A program made the translations under genes and the position numbers. From Granulicella pectinivorans (GTDB lineage: Bacteria; Acidobacteriota; Terriglobia; Terriglobales; Acidobacteriaceae), in the NCBI RefSeq assembly GCF_900114625.1, contig NZ_FOZL01000001.1:1302001-1366000 (forward strand): a stretch of DNA of 64,000 nucleotides, written 5' to 3'. Shown in pieces: positions 17,698 to 26,911 of this stretch (positions are counted from its first letter, which is position 1; each line of letters starts with the position of its first letter). The notes beneath the pieces are model-generated. The model made no database searches, was not told where the DNA came from, and saw only the letters and a program-made list of their open reading frames with translations.

Positions 17698-18530
17698 CGC
17701 TTCGAGAGATGCAGGTTGCGATGTCGGGACAGCTTTCCGGAACGCCGGAGCTGCGCGAAAACGCATCCCGCGACGCCGACGTTCTGCTGATGCACGCGCT
17801 CGGCGTGGGTCGCACGGAGCTCTTCATCCGGCCTGAGCGTCTTCTGGCCGAAGCCGAGATCGCCCGCATCGCAAGCCTCATCGCCCGCAGGCTCGCCATG
17901 GAGCCCATCCAGTACATCACCGGGGAGCAGGAGTTCTACGGGCTTCCGTTTCGCGTCACCCGCGCCACGCTCATCCCTCGTCCGGAGACGGAGCTGCTTG
18001 TGGAGGCCGTGATCGCCCGTATGCCTTCGGCTGGGAGAATCGTGGACGTAGGCACCGGCTCCGGAGCGATCGCGGTCTCGCTGGCCCATGCTCTGCCGGA
18101 AGCCGCGGTGGAGGCGGTGGACATCTCGGAGGCCGCACTGGAGGTCGCCCGGGAGAACGCCGCGGCGAACGGCGTCACGGTTCGGTTCCGGCTGGGCGAT
18201 CTGCTGGCCGGTGTGGAGCCGGGCGTGGACGTGGTCGTGAGCAATCCGCCCTATATCCCCTCCGGCGACCGCGCGACCATGCATCCGCAGGTGACGGAGT
18301 TCGAGCCTTCCACCGCGCTCTTTGCCGGGGAGGACGGTCTGGAGATCTATCGGCGCCTGATCCCGCAGGCATGGCAGACGCTCCGGAGCGGCGGTCTGCT
18401 GGCCATGGAGATCGGCTTTGGCCAGGAGGATGGGTTACGCGTACTCATGACCGGTTGGGACGGCGTCGAGTTTCTCAAGGACCTTCAGGGCATCCGGCGG
18501 GTGGTGGTCGGGACGAAATCATCGCCCTGA
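17694..18530 (+). CDS. prmC: Peptide chain release factor N5-glutamine methyltransferase
   Basis: A 278-residue PrmC/HemK, which methylates the GGQ glutamine of release factors 1 and 2. The N-terminal helical domain is followed by the SAM-binding VDVGTGSGAIAVSL (about residues 118-130) and the catalytic NPPY at 184-187, then the conserved ALFAGEDGLEIYR. It starts inside the stop of the DUF1275 gene. Its last 46 bases overlap the end of the convergent thiE-like gene, a longer overlap than the other convergent pairs here. Confidence 0.95.
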   Translation: MTLREMQVAMSGQLSGTPELRENASRDADVLLMHALGVGRTELFIRPERLLAEAEIARIASLIARRLAMEPIQYITGEQEFYGLPFRVTRATLIPRPETELLVEAVIARMPSAGRIVDVGTGSGAIAVSLAHALPEAAVEAVDISEAALEVARENAAANGVTVRFRLGDLLAGVEPGVDVVVSNPPYIPSGDRATMHPQVTEFEPSTALFAGEDGLEIYRRLIPQAWQTLRSGGLLAMEIGFGQEDGLRVLMTGWDGVEFLKDLQGIRRVVVGTKSSP

Positions 18531-19108
18531 AAGAGACGGATCCCCGCCACGCCTGCAGCCCCTGCCGTCAGGCAGGAGGAGGCATTTGCAGCCGTCACGC
18601 CCCCTAGCGCCAGCACCGGGACGTACGCGGCGACGGCGCAGGCCTCTTGCAACGCCGGAAGCCCCGTTCCTGGCATCTCGCCCTTCCCGAAGACCGGGCT
18701 GAAGAGAATGAGGTCGGTACTCTCGTTCCGGGCGGCAAGCACCTCGCTGTGCGTGTGGCAGGCCCTGCTGACCACCGGCTTCGGAAGCCCACGCATCCGG
18801 TACAGGTCTCGAATCTGCCCAGCCGTCAGACCGCCGCAGGCAGAGGTCAGGTGAACGCCGTGCGCTCGCGTGGCAACCGCCACATCCGCCCGGGCGCTGA
18901 TCAACAGGCGGGTTGGCGCACCGGAAGCGGCCAGAATCGCGAGAATCTCCCGCGTCAGTGCGGCGAGTTCTCCCGCCCCCAGGTGCTTCTCCCGGAGCTG
19001 CAGAAACTCAACTCCTGCCGCCGCCAGCCGATGAATCTGGTCAAGCAGAGACGCGGTCCCACGGGACGGAAAACCATACTCTCCGGCGCTGATCGCATAG
19101 CGAACCAT
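18485..19108 (-). CDS. thiE: Thiamine phosphate synthase / TenI-like protein
   Basis: A 207-residue TIM-barrel protein starting at ATG 19108. QLREKHLGAGEL, the HGVHLTS strand, SRACHTHSEV, LFSPVFGKGEMPGTG and ALGGVTAANA match the thiamine phosphate synthase/TenI superfamily, which joins HMP-PP and HET-P. The usual ThiE GQEDLP segment after GVHL is replaced by SACGG, so a TenI-type tautomerase or a divergent ThiE is possible. No other thiamine gene is in the window. The 3' end lies within prmC. Confidence 0.75.
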   Translation of the reverse strand: MVRYAISAGEYGFPSRGTASLLDQIHRLAAAGVEFLQLREKHLGAGELAALTREILAILAASGAPTRLLISARADVAVATRAHGVHLTSACGGLTAGQIRDLYRMRGLPKPVVSRACHTHSEVLAARNESTDLILFSPVFGKGEMPGTGLPALQEACAVAAYVPVLALGGVTAANASSCLTAGAAGVAGIRLFQGDDFVPTTTRRMP

Positions 19109-19283
19109 GCTCCAGTGTAGGCGCACGACCCCGCAATGGGCGTATGGTAGTTTTTAGGCATCGATCAGGATTTTTCGGTGCTGAAGGGCTGCGCGGACCG
19201 GAAAGAGATCGCCAGCCGGGAATGAAACGTAAGGGCCGTCCACGCTTGAGGCCAACAACCGCGACAGGGAAGAACACGCGCGC

Positions 19284-20681
19284 ATGAGCACTGTATACGA
19301 TTTGATCGTGATTGGTTCCGGCCCCGCCGGCCAGAGAGCCGCGATTTACGCCGCGAAGCTCGGTAAGAAGGTAGCACTGGTGGAGATGCGCGAGGTCGTA
19401 GGCGGAGCCTGCATCTCGACCGGCACCATCCCCTCGAAGACGATGCGAGAGGCTGTGCTGCACCTCTCCGGCTACAACTACCGGTCCATCTACGGCATGA
19501 ACTACCGGGTCAAGGAGCGGATCACGATGGCCGATCTGGCCTTCCGAGTCCAGCACGTCATCAAGACCGAGATCGACGTCACCGAAGCCCAGCTCTCGCG
19601 CAACAACATCGAGATGCTGGTCGGCGTAGCCAGCTTCGTCGATGCAAACCACATCCAGGTCACCAACTCCAAGGGCTCGGTCGTCTACGAGACCAAGAAC
19701 GTCCTCATCGCCACGGGCACCAAGCCGGCTGCCTCGGCCAAGGTCCCGGTGAACGGCCGCAGCATCATCAACTCCGACCTCGTGCTCGACCTGCCCAACC
19801 TGCCCAAGACGATGATCGTCGTCGGCGGCGGCGTCATCGGCGTCGAGTACACCTGCATGTTCTCCGCGCTCGGCGTCCGCGTCACCCTCATCGAGCGCCG
19901 CCCGCGTCTGCTGGAGTTCGCCGACCAGGAGATCGTCGAGGCGCTCAGCTACCACCTCCGCGACTCCCGCGTGACCATGCGCCTCAACGAAGAGGTGGAG
20001 TCGGTCGAAGAGATGCCCGACGGCACCGTCGTCGCCAACCTCGAGAGCAAAAAGAAACTCCAGGGCGACGCGCTCCTTTACGCCGTCGGTCGCCAGGGCA
20101 ACGTGGACGAGCTCAACCTCGGCGCCATCGGCGTCGAAGCCGACTCGCGCGGACGCATCCCGGTGGACAAGGACTTCCGCACCAAGGTCCCCAACGTCTT
20201 TGCCGGCGGCGACGTCATCGGCTTCCCGTCGCTGGCCTCGGTCTCCATGGAGCAGGGCCGCATCGCAGCCGCCCGCGCCTTCGGCGACGAGACCGTCCTC
20301 TCGAACCCCAGCTTCTACCCCTACGGCATCTACACCATCCCCGAGATCAGCTTCATCGGCAAGACCGAAGAGCAGTTGACCGAAGAGGATGTGCCCTACG
20401 AGGTGGGCGTGGCGTACTACCGCGAGATCGCCCGTGGGCAGATTCGCGGAGATACGACAGGTCGCCTCAAGCTCATCTTCCACCGCATGACCCACGCCAT
20501 TCTCGGCGTGCACATCATCGGCGAAGGAGCCAGTGAACTGCTGCATATCGGGCAGGCCGTCATGGCTCTGGGAGGAAAGCTGGACTATTTCGTAGATACC
20601 GTGTTCAACTATCCCACTCTCGCGGAATGTTATAAAGTTGCCGCGTTCAACGGTCTGAACCGCGTGAGCAAATTTCAGTAA
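19284..20681 (+). CDS. sthA: Soluble pyridine nucleotide transhydrogenase
   Basis: A 465-residue flavoprotein that transfers hydride between NADPH and NAD+, balancing the two pools. IVIGSGPAGQRAA at the N-terminus binds FAD and VVGGGVIGVEY near residue 175 binds the nucleotide. The region that holds the redox disulfide in lipoamide dehydrogenases reads GGACISTGTIPSK, so the second cysteine is replaced by threonine, the distinguishing feature of Sth. FAGGDVIG and HIIGEGASELLHIG complete the family pattern. It appears to be monocistronic. Confidence 0.93.
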   Translation: MSTVYDLIVIGSGPAGQRAAIYAAKLGKKVALVEMREVVGGACISTGTIPSKTMREAVLHLSGYNYRSIYGMNYRVKERITMADLAFRVQHVIKTEIDVTEAQLSRNNIEMLVGVASFVDANHIQVTNSKGSVVYETKNVLIATGTKPAASAKVPVNGRSIINSDLVLDLPNLPKTMIVVGGGVIGVEYTCMFSALGVRVTLIERRPRLLEFADQEIVEALSYHLRDSRVTMRLNEEVESVEEMPDGTVVANLESKKKLQGDALLYAVGRQGNVDELNLGAIGVEADSRGRIPVDKDFRTKVPNVFAGGDVIGFPSLASVSMEQGRIAAARAFGDETVLSNPSFYPYGIYTIPEISFIGKTEEQLTEEDVPYEVGVAYYREIARGQIRGDTTGRLKLIFHRMTHAILGVHIIGEGASELLHIGQAVMALGGKLDYFVDTVFNYPTLAECYKVAAFNGLNRVSKFQ

Positions 20682-20771
20682 CGTACGTTTGCGAGCCGAT
20701 GGAACCTTGACCCTCTGCACCATTTGGGTTGATGCTTTGTTTTTCTTACAGGCAAGCGATTGGGGCGATCG

Positions 20772-21695
20772 ATGGCGAAGAGTATCGGGGTGACTTTATC
20801 GGAGCGCGTGGTGGCCGGGCTCGTGGTGGACCATAAGCTCTCGGGCGGGTTGAAGACCTTTCCGGACGCGCATGACGACGAATACGCGCTGGTCGAGATG
20901 CCCGCGGATGCGATCATTCACACCCTCTGCCAGCAGATCGTCGCCGTGGCGGACGGTGCCACGGACCTGATGTCGGTGGGCGTCGGTCTCCCGGGCCTCA
21001 TCAAGAACGGCGTCGTCGAAGAGGCACCGAATCTCCCGCAGTTGAAGGGCGCACGCTTTCAGGAGGTGCTGGCCGCCAAGCTCAAGGAAAACGGCCTCGA
21101 CGTGCCGGTCAATCTCATCAACGACGCAGACGGCTTTGCCGCCGGCATCGCCGCCGCGCACGGACGCCTGGACTCGATCCTCCGCGTCTGGACCCTCGGC
21201 GTCGGCATCGGCTACGGCCGCTACCCCTTCATGCCCGGCGTGTGGGAGGGCGGCCACATGGTCGTCTCGCTCGACGACAAGGAAAACTATTGCGGATGCG
21301 GTGGACGCGGCCACATGGAGGGCATCATGGGCCATCGCGCCATGCGCCTCCGGTTCCTGGACATGGAACCCGAAGAGGTCTTCGAGGCCGCCGCCAAGGG
21401 CGACGCCCGCTGCCTCGAGTTCAAGCGTCTGTGGCACAAGGCGCTGGCCGCGGGCACCGCCAGCTCCATCCACCTCGATGGGCCCGGCAAGTTCTTCCTC
21501 GCCGGCTTTAATGTCCGCTTCGTCGATTTGTCGATGTTGAAGGACTACGTGCAGAAGATGGTGAAGATGAGTCCGCTGCAGAGCTACTCGCTCGAAGTCG
21601 TGCAGGATGACGCAGAGACCCGTGTCGTCGGCGCGGCGGTATCGGCCGAACAGGCGGCTGGGGGATCAGGCAGCCATCGAAAGGCGTCGGCATAA
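20772..21695 (+). CDS. ROK-family protein (sugar kinase or regulator without HTH)
   Basis: Starting at ATG 20772 with GGGG upstream, the 307-residue protein has the ROK layout: an N-terminal half with GVGLPGLI, the nucleotide-binding LGVGIGYGR strand, then the zinc motif. The zinc motif reads CGCGGRGHME where the family normally has CxCGxxGC, so the third cysteine is a histidine. NDADGFAAGIAAAHG holds the expected catalytic-base aspartate. There is no DNA-binding domain. ROK members phosphorylate hexoses such as glucose or N-acetylmannosamine; the exact sugar is unclear, and the N-terminal phosphate-binding loop (VTLSERVVAGLV) is poor. Confidence 0.75.
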   Translation: MAKSIGVTLSERVVAGLVVDHKLSGGLKTFPDAHDDEYALVEMPADAIIHTLCQQIVAVADGATDLMSVGVGLPGLIKNGVVEEAPNLPQLKGARFQEVLAAKLKENGLDVPVNLINDADGFAAGIAAAHGRLDSILRVWTLGVGIGYGRYPFMPGVWEGGHMVVSLDDKENYCGCGGRGHMEGIMGHRAMRLRFLDMEPEEVFEAAAKGDARCLEFKRLWHKALAAGTASSIHLDGPGKFFLAGFNVRFVDLSMLKDYVQKMVKMSPLQSYSLEVVQDDAETRVVGAAVSAEQAAGGSGSHRKASA

Positions 21696-21726
21696 GTCTA
21701 ATCTGGGATTGCAGGAGGTGCGGATC

Positions 21727-22146
21727 ATGCGGCGCTACTGGTTCTGGGTTCTTTTGTTGATGATGGGGCCGGTGGCGGCCATGGGACAGGGTGTTGCTCC
21801 GGCCACTGCTCCCGTAACGGAGCAGACACCGCCGTCGCATTCTCAAGTAACGTCCCCCAGGGCGATTCACTTCGTGGATCCGGAGTTCTCCGAGCTGGCG
21901 CGAAAGAGGAAGCTCGGCGGAGAGGTCATTGTGGCGCTCACCGTCGATGTGGATGGCATGCCGCAGCATGTGCGCGTGGACCAATCGCTTGCCGATAAGG
22001 TCAAGCCCAAGGACCGGAAAGCCGCCCTAAGCCTGGATGCGAAGGCAGTCGAAGCCGTGCAGCAGTATCGGTTTACCCCCGCGACACGCGATGGAAAACC
22101 GGTGCCGGTAGAGATCCATGTCGGCGTCAACTTTCAGATCTTTTAG
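21727..22146 (+). CDS. Exported TonB C-terminal-domain protein
   Basis: The start ATG 21727 has a strong AGGAGGTG ribosome site. The 139-residue product begins with a signal-like hydrophobic segment (MRRYWFWVLLLMMGPVAAMG) and has a TonB C-terminal domain (about residues 50-139: DPEFSELARKRKLGGEVIVALTVDVDG, AVQQYRFTPATRDGKPV). It lacks the long proline-rich spacer of true TonB, so it probably does not span the periplasm. Such small members are common in Acidobacteriota with many TonB-dependent receptors. Its end overlaps mutM by four bases. Confidence 0.8.
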   Translation: MRRYWFWVLLLMMGPVAAMGQGVAPATAPVTEQTPPSHSQVTSPRAIHFVDPEFSELARKRKLGGEVIVALTVDVDGMPQHVRVDQSLADKVKPKDRKAALSLDAKAVEAVQQYRFTPATRDGKPVPVEIHVGVNFQIF

Positions 22147-22943
22147 TGCTGGCACGTCGGACAAAATACCGTCGTACGTCCGCCTACAACCAGCTTCTTC
22201 AGCGGCGTGGCGCAGATCTTGCAGGTCTCTCCAGCCCGGCTGTACACCATGTGCTCCAACTGGAAGAATCCCGCAACCCCATCGGCATCCACATAGTCCG
22301 ACACCGACGACCCACCCAGGCTGATGGCATGCTTCAGCACCTCCACCAGTGCCAGCTTCAGCCGCAGCAACTCCGCCCGCGTTAGCCGTCCAGCCGCCCG
22401 CCGAGGCCGTATCCCTGCCCGAAACAAGCTCTCGTCCGCATAGATATTCCCCACGCCATGCAGCAGCGACTGGTTCAGCAGAGCCGCTTTGATCGCAATC
22501 TTCCGGCCCTTGAACAGCGCCACAAAGTCGTCGTCCGAGATCGTCAACGGCTCCCGACCCGGTCCGCCGTACCCTTCGCGGTCCAGCGAGAGTCGCCCAA
22601 ACCGCCGCGCATCCACAAACCGCAGCTCCTTACCGCCGCTCAGGCTCAAAATGGCGTGCGTATGCGGAGGCACCGGTGTCTCGGCGGTCGAAACCAGCAA
22701 CCGGCCGGTCATCCCCAGGTGCACCAGAAACTGCGGCCGCCCCTTGCTCAGGTCGGCGACGATCGTCTTCCCCACCCGCCGCACCCGCTCGATCTTCGCC
22801 CCGGTCAGGGCCTCGGCGATCTCGGCGGGAGGCGTCTTGAAGGTCTGCGGCTTATCGCTTGTCCAGACCGAGAGGATCGTCTGTCCGTGGACGCGTTCGT
22901 GAACGCCATTGGCTACGGTTTCGACTTCGGGAAGTTCAGGCAT
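22143..22943 (-). CDS. mutM: Formamidopyrimidine-DNA glycosylase
   Basis: A 266-residue Fpg/MutM that removes 8-oxoguanine and nicks the site. The N-terminus MPELPEVETV supplies the catalytic proline P2 and glutamate E3, FLVHLGMTGRL the conserved lysine-bearing loop region, and NQSLLHGVGNIYADESLFRAGI the helix-two-turn-helix. The C-terminal zinc finger has CKIC and CPTC pairs. The length is standard. It is followed on the same strand (upstream in transcription) by the toxin-antitoxin pair, only 7 bases away, so read-through is likely. Confidence 0.96.
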   Translation of the reverse strand: MPELPEVETVANGVHERVHGQTILSVWTSDKPQTFKTPPAEIAEALTGAKIERVRRVGKTIVADLSKGRPQFLVHLGMTGRLLVSTAETPVPPHTHAILSLSGGKELRFVDARRFGRLSLDREGYGGPGREPLTISDDDFVALFKGRKIAIKAALLNQSLLHGVGNIYADESLFRAGIRPRRAAGRLTRAELLRLKLALVEVLKHAISLGGSSVSDYVDADGVAGFFQLEHMVYSRAGETCKICATPLKKLVVGGRTTVFCPTCQH

Positions 22944-22950
22944 CGGTTCT

Positions 22951-23415
22951 CTATTTCGATAGATGAAACAGGCGGCGGTCGTAACGCACCGTCTTCGCCC
23001 ATTCGATGCGGATTTGAGACGCGTCGGGGTGAAGAGGATTCAGGAGATAGTTCCACGACTCGGGAGAGGGAATCGAAGGCACGCGGAGGATGGCTGATTT
23101 TCCTGCAGCAAGCCAGCGATCCCCAATGGCATGTGTTGTTGGGAAAGATTCCGGGTCGATGCTGGCCAACTGCCGCACAGTCAGTTCACCGATCTCTATC
23201 TTATCGGGCGCAACAATCTTCAGAAGCTGATAGTGATCTGGAAGGAACTCCGGTAAAGCTCCAAGGTTGGCAAGGTGTTCAATCAGCGCGACCGCAGGGT
23301 GCTCGGCAACATAGAGCACACGCTTCCCCGGCGACTTGGTGTGCCAGCGCCCACCTGACAGCTCACCACCCAGCCCGGTGAGATTCGTATACTGGCTGAC
23401 TCGCCATAGAAACAT
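22951..23415 (-). CDS. RES-domain toxin
   Basis: A 154-residue RES-domain protein. Characterised RES toxins degrade or modify NAD+ as NADases/ADP-ribosyl transferases. R at FLWRVSQYTN, GGRWHTKSPGKRVLYVAEHPAVALIEHL supply the conserved R, Y and E of the family. Its ATG overlaps the antitoxin stop in TGATG, giving tight translational coupling. The pair sits just before mutM on the same strand. Target and activity are inferred from the family. Confidence 0.88.
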   Translation of the reverse strand: MFLWRVSQYTNLTGLGGELSGGRWHTKSPGKRVLYVAEHPAVALIEHLANLGALPEFLPDHYQLLKIVAPDKIEIGELTVRQLASIDPESFPTTHAIGDRWLAAGKSAILRVPSIPSPESWNYLLNPLHPDASQIRIEWAKTVRYDRRLFHLSK

Positions 23416-23819
23416 CAGCTGTAGATGCCTTCAGAGATGCTGTACAAAATGCCTTCCACCAGCCTTCCACCTGCCTCTGTGTGAAGCATGCTCAAAGGTG
23501 TCCGGTCTTCGAGCCGAGTGTTTGGATAGCGTAGCCATCCCATTGCTTTCACGGGGTTTCCAAAGACCGACTCCGCAAGCGCCACAATCGAGGAGACACG
23601 AATCGCCCGATCCGTCTCCTCCGATGAGAGGTTTTCGCCACGGGCCTTCCGGTGCTTCAGCGTCCGCGGGGAGATAATCGCAGACATCTCCGTGAAGGTA
23701 AGTCCCTTCTCCCGCAAGAGCGCCAGACTCTCTGTCGGAAGCCCATGCTCGACAAGCTTAGCCAGAGCAAGGGAGGTACTTCCGCCGATGTACTCGTTGA
23801 GAACATTGTGGGTCGCCAT
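23415..23819 (-). CDS. Xre/MbcA/ParS-type antitoxin of the RES toxin
   Basis: The start ATG 23819 follows AGAGGA; in-frame sequence up to 23927 lacks a better site. The 134-residue product has an N-terminal Xre-like helical region (ALLREKGLTFTEMSAIISPRTLKHRKARGE) and a C-terminal DUF2384 toxin-binding domain (ALAESVFGNPVKAMGWLRYPNTRLEDRTPLSML with the characteristic W and LG/GRPLDLL-like end). Antitoxins of this type wrap the RES toxin and repress their own promoter. It is the first gene of the pair. Confidence 0.88.
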   Translation of the reverse strand: MATHNVLNEYIGGSTSLALAKLVEHGLPTESLALLREKGLTFTEMSAIISPRTLKHRKARGENLSSEETDRAIRVSSIVALAESVFGNPVKAMGWLRYPNTRLEDRTPLSMLHTEAGGRLVEGILYSISEGIYS

Positions 23820-23980
23820 GCTGCATCCTCTTGGGACATTATGCCACGCCTGGAACGGGCAAAATGTGCATCCGGTGCCCTGCCCACATGCCCCGGTTTC
23901 AACCCAACGCTGAACTTGGCGCTTCATCCAGCCGTATCACCCTGCGTTACACTCGATCTTCAAGCGAGAAGCCCTCCCCT

Positions 23981-25312
23981 ATGCAGGCTGATATCCCCAT
24001 CCATCGCAGGTTCAGCACGAGGCGACTCAAGGATTGGACGAAGCAGAAGCTTCGCCCCGCTATCTACGATCGCTATCTCTTCTTCACCGAACTGGGCGAA
24101 GAGACCTCGCACATCGTCGATCTCGCCAGCCTGATGCGGAAGATTCCCGCGCGCTTCGCGACCGGCCTGCGCCTGACCTCGTTGACCATCTTCCTTCGCG
24201 AGGAGGCTGGCAGCTACTGCGTGCGGCATCAGCAGGGCGAGATGAACACTCCGGACGTCCGCTTCAGCGAGAAAAGCTCCACGGTTTCACACCTCCGCCG
24301 CACGCAGCGCCCAGCGCCGATCGCCAGGGACTACTCCACCCCCTGGCTCTTCCTGGCCGACCGCGCCGACATCTCCGCGTTGCAGATCCTCGGTGCGCAG
24401 CTCGTCGTGCCGTTCGTCGGCCGGCGTGGCCTCCCCGGCTTCGCCGTCATCCGCCGCCGCCCCGACCAGCCCTTCGGCCCCATGGAGATTCGCCTCCTCC
24501 AGCGCTTCGGCCACCAGATGGGCCAGGCCCTCGAAGCCGCGCTCACCCTCGAAGCCCTCGTCGCCGAAGGCCGCAAAAGCGAGCGCATGACCCGCGAGCT
24601 CGAACTCGCCCGCGAGGTGCAGGAGCATCTCCTCCCCCGCACCCTCCCCTCGCTTCCCCGCATCAGCGTCTCCGGCCGCTGCCAGTCCGCCGAACGCGTC
24701 GGCGGCGACTACTTTGACGTCTTCGTCACCGAGGGCGGCAAGCTCTGCTGCGCCATCGGCGACGTCAGCGGCAAGGGCATCCCTTCGGCGCTCCTCATGG
24801 CCACCCTGCGGGCCTGCCTGCGCAGCCTGATGCTCCAGCCGGACGTCTCGCTCATCGAGGTGATGCGCCGCCTCAACGGGCTCATCTACGAGTCGTCCTC
24901 CGCCAGCAAATACGCCACCTTCTTCCTCGCGCTCCTCCAGCCCGAAACCAACGAGATGACCTACGTCAACGGCGGCCACAACCCCCCGCTGCTCATGGAA
25001 GCCGGCAAAGTCAGGCGTCTCACCACCGGCGGCCCCGTCCTGGGACTCTTTCCGGTAGCCGAGTACGAGTCCGAGACCCTCATCCTCGAACCCGGCGCCA
25101 CCCTGGCCGCCTACACCGACGGCTTCAGCGAGGCCGAAGACGCCTCCGGCGAAGAATGGGGCGAACGCGGCCTCCTCTTCTCACTCAACAGCGACGCCAC
25201 CCAGCCACCCGCCACCCAGATGTTGAACGCCTTCGCCGCCGTCGAGCGCTTCGCCCAGGGAGCACCCCAGCACGACGACATGACCCTGCTTCTCGTCCAT
25301 CACGACAACTAA
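23981..25312 (+). CDS. GAF/SpoIIE PP2C-type serine phosphatase (RsbU-like)
   Basis: A 443-residue cytoplasmic protein, start taken as ATG 23981. Residues about 40-185 look like a degenerate GAF sensor, joined by a coiled helix (ERMTRELELAREVQEHLLP) to a SpoIIE phosphatase domain with GGDYFDVF, GDVSGKGIPSALLMA, NGGHNPPLL, YTDGFSEAED and DDMTLLLV, which hold the metal-binding aspartates. Enzymes of this class dephosphorylate anti-anti-sigma factors in partner-switching stress pathways. No STAS or HPK7-type partner gene is nearby. An open frame upstream to 23831 overlaps the antitoxin region and was not used. Confidence 0.88.
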   Translation: MQADIPIHRRFSTRRLKDWTKQKLRPAIYDRYLFFTELGEETSHIVDLASLMRKIPARFATGLRLTSLTIFLREEAGSYCVRHQQGEMNTPDVRFSEKSSTVSHLRRTQRPAPIARDYSTPWLFLADRADISALQILGAQLVVPFVGRRGLPGFAVIRRRPDQPFGPMEIRLLQRFGHQMGQALEAALTLEALVAEGRKSERMTRELELAREVQEHLLPRTLPSLPRISVSGRCQSAERVGGDYFDVFVTEGGKLCCAIGDVSGKGIPSALLMATLRACLRSLMLQPDVSLIEVMRRLNGLIYESSSASKYATFFLALLQPETNEMTYVNGGHNPPLLMEAGKVRRLTTGGPVLGLFPVAEYESETLILEPGATLAAYTDGFSEAEDASGEEWGERGLLFSLNSDATQPPATQMLNAFAAVERFAQGAPQHDDMTLLLVHHDN

Positions 25313-25408
25313 GAGCGCCCTGCGCGGGCGGCGGGCACTTCGTGCCGTGTATACCGGTGTTGCCGACGCACGATGTGCTGGTTCTCGCGTTGCTCGCCAC
25401 GGAACCCT

Positions 25409-25462
25409 GTTCTCGACCAACGGGAGAGCCCCGCGAAGCCGGAAAAAGGCGTGCAAACGCCC
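25409..25462 (+). repeat. Candidate interspersed repeat, family C copy 1
   Basis: The stretch gttctcgaccaacgggagag followed by an aaaaaggcgtg...aacgcc block resembles 61543-61610, which has the same two blocks separated by an extra 16 bases or so. The similarity was aligned by eye and is imperfect. Confidence 0.4.
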
Positions 25463-25504
25463 GCTCCGCGCGTACTGGGCCCGTCCGGCAGGACACGACG
25501 AAGT

Positions 25505-25510
25505 TATAAT
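25505..25510 (+). promoter_or_regulatory. Possible -10 box of the purA promoter
   Basis: A perfect TATAAT stands alone in an otherwise GC-rich intergenic sequence 70 bases before the purA start. No convincing -35 hexamer is seen at the usual spacing, so the call rests on the -10 box only. Confidence 0.45.
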
Positions 25511-25579
25511 TAGGTGAATGCCGCTTTCAGCGGGCCAGCGCATTCGTATCTATCTCGTGGCCCCGGAGCGGACATACTC

Positions 25580-26890
25580 GTGACTCAGCGTAAATCAGCG
25601 GTAATTCTTGGTGCCCAGTGGGGCGATGAAGGCAAAGGCAAGATCGTCGACGTGCTCTCGGAGAAGTTCTCCGTCGTCGCCCGTTACGCAGGTGGACACA
25701 ACGCCGGCCATACCGTCATCATCAAGGGCCGCAAGTTCGTCCTGCAACTGATCCCCTGCGGCGTTCTGCGCCCGGATTGCAAGGGCGTCATCGGCAACGG
25801 CGTGGTGCTCGATCCCATGGCCTTCCTCTCGGAGGTCAAGAAGCTCAAGGACGCCGGCCTCCCGGTTGACGAGCAGCTCTTCGTCTCCAACCGCGCCCAG
25901 GTCATCCTGCCCTACCACCGCATGATCGAGCTCGCCGCCGAGAACGCCCCCGGCCGCACCAAGATCGGAACCACCAGCCGCGGCATCGGACCGGCCTACG
26001 AAGACAAGATGCACCGCAGTGGCCTGCGCGTCATCGACCTGCTCAACTCGAACCTCCTCCGCACGCACATCAACAACGCCTGCTACGAGAAGAACACCAT
26101 CGCCCGCGCTCTCTTCGGCACCGAGCCCCTCGACCCCAAGGCCATCTACGAGGAGTACGCCCGCGCCGCCGACCAGATCGCGCCCTTTGTCACCGACACC
26201 GCCGTCATGCTCAACGATGCCATCCGCAACGGTGAAAAGGTGATGTTCGAAGGCGCCCAGGGCGCTCTGCTCGACATCGACCACGGCACCTATCCGTTCG
26301 TGACGTCGTCGTCCGCGACCGCCGGCGGAGCCGTCACCGGAACCGGCGTCGGCCCCACCCAGATCGGCACCGTCATCGGCGTCACCAAGGCCTACGTCAC
26401 CCGCGTCGGCGAAGGCCCGTTTCCCACTGAGATCCACGACGACACCGCCGACCTCCTCCGCGCCCGCGGACAGGAGTACGGCGCCGTCACCGGCCGTCCG
26501 CGCCGCTGCGGCTGGCTCGACCTGCCCCTGCTCCGCTACTCCAACATGATCAACGGCACCGAATGGCTCGTCGTGACCAAGATGGACGTCATGGACGAGT
26601 GCGTCGAGATCCCCGTCTGCACGCACTACCGCATCGACGGCAAGGAGACCGACGTCATCCCCGCCGACATGCGCGGCTTCGACTCCATCCAGCCCGTTTA
26701 CACCACCCTCAAGGGCTGGAACACCACCACCGAGGGCATCACGGAGTACGATCAGTTACCGCAGCTCGCGAAGGACTATCTCGCCTTCGTCGAGAAGGAG
26801 TCCGGCGCCAAGATCGGCATGGTCTCCACCGGACCCGATCGCGACCAGACCATCACCACGCCGGCGTTCGAAGAGGCATTGCGCAGCTAA
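25580..26890 (+). CDS. purA: Adenylosuccinate synthetase
   Basis: A 436-residue PurA, joining IMP and aspartate with GTP in AMP synthesis. The start is GTG 25580, which places the P-loop-like GAQWGDEGKGK at residue 10 as in the family; a CGGAG lies upstream. GHNAGHTV, the TTSRGIGPAYEDK signature and GRPRRCGWLDL are all present, and the length is normal. An ABM-domain gene follows 22 bases later with its own ribosome site and may be co-transcribed. Confidence 0.97.
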   Translation: MTQRKSAVILGAQWGDEGKGKIVDVLSEKFSVVARYAGGHNAGHTVIIKGRKFVLQLIPCGVLRPDCKGVIGNGVVLDPMAFLSEVKKLKDAGLPVDEQLFVSNRAQVILPYHRMIELAAENAPGRTKIGTTSRGIGPAYEDKMHRSGLRVIDLLNSNLLRTHINNACYEKNTIARALFGTEPLDPKAIYEEYARAADQIAPFVTDTAVMLNDAIRNGEKVMFEGAQGALLDIDHGTYPFVTSSSATAGGAVTGTGVGPTQIGTVIGVTKAYVTRVGEGPFPTEIHDDTADLLRARGQEYGAVTGRPRRCGWLDLPLLRYSNMINGTEWLVVTKMDVMDECVEIPVCTHYRIDGKETDVIPADMRGFDSIQPVYTTLKGWNTTTEGITEYDQLPQLAKDYLAFVEKESGAKIGMVSTGPDRDQTITTPAFEEALRS

Positions 26891-26911
26891 ACGCGAGAGG
26901 GAGAGCGGTCC

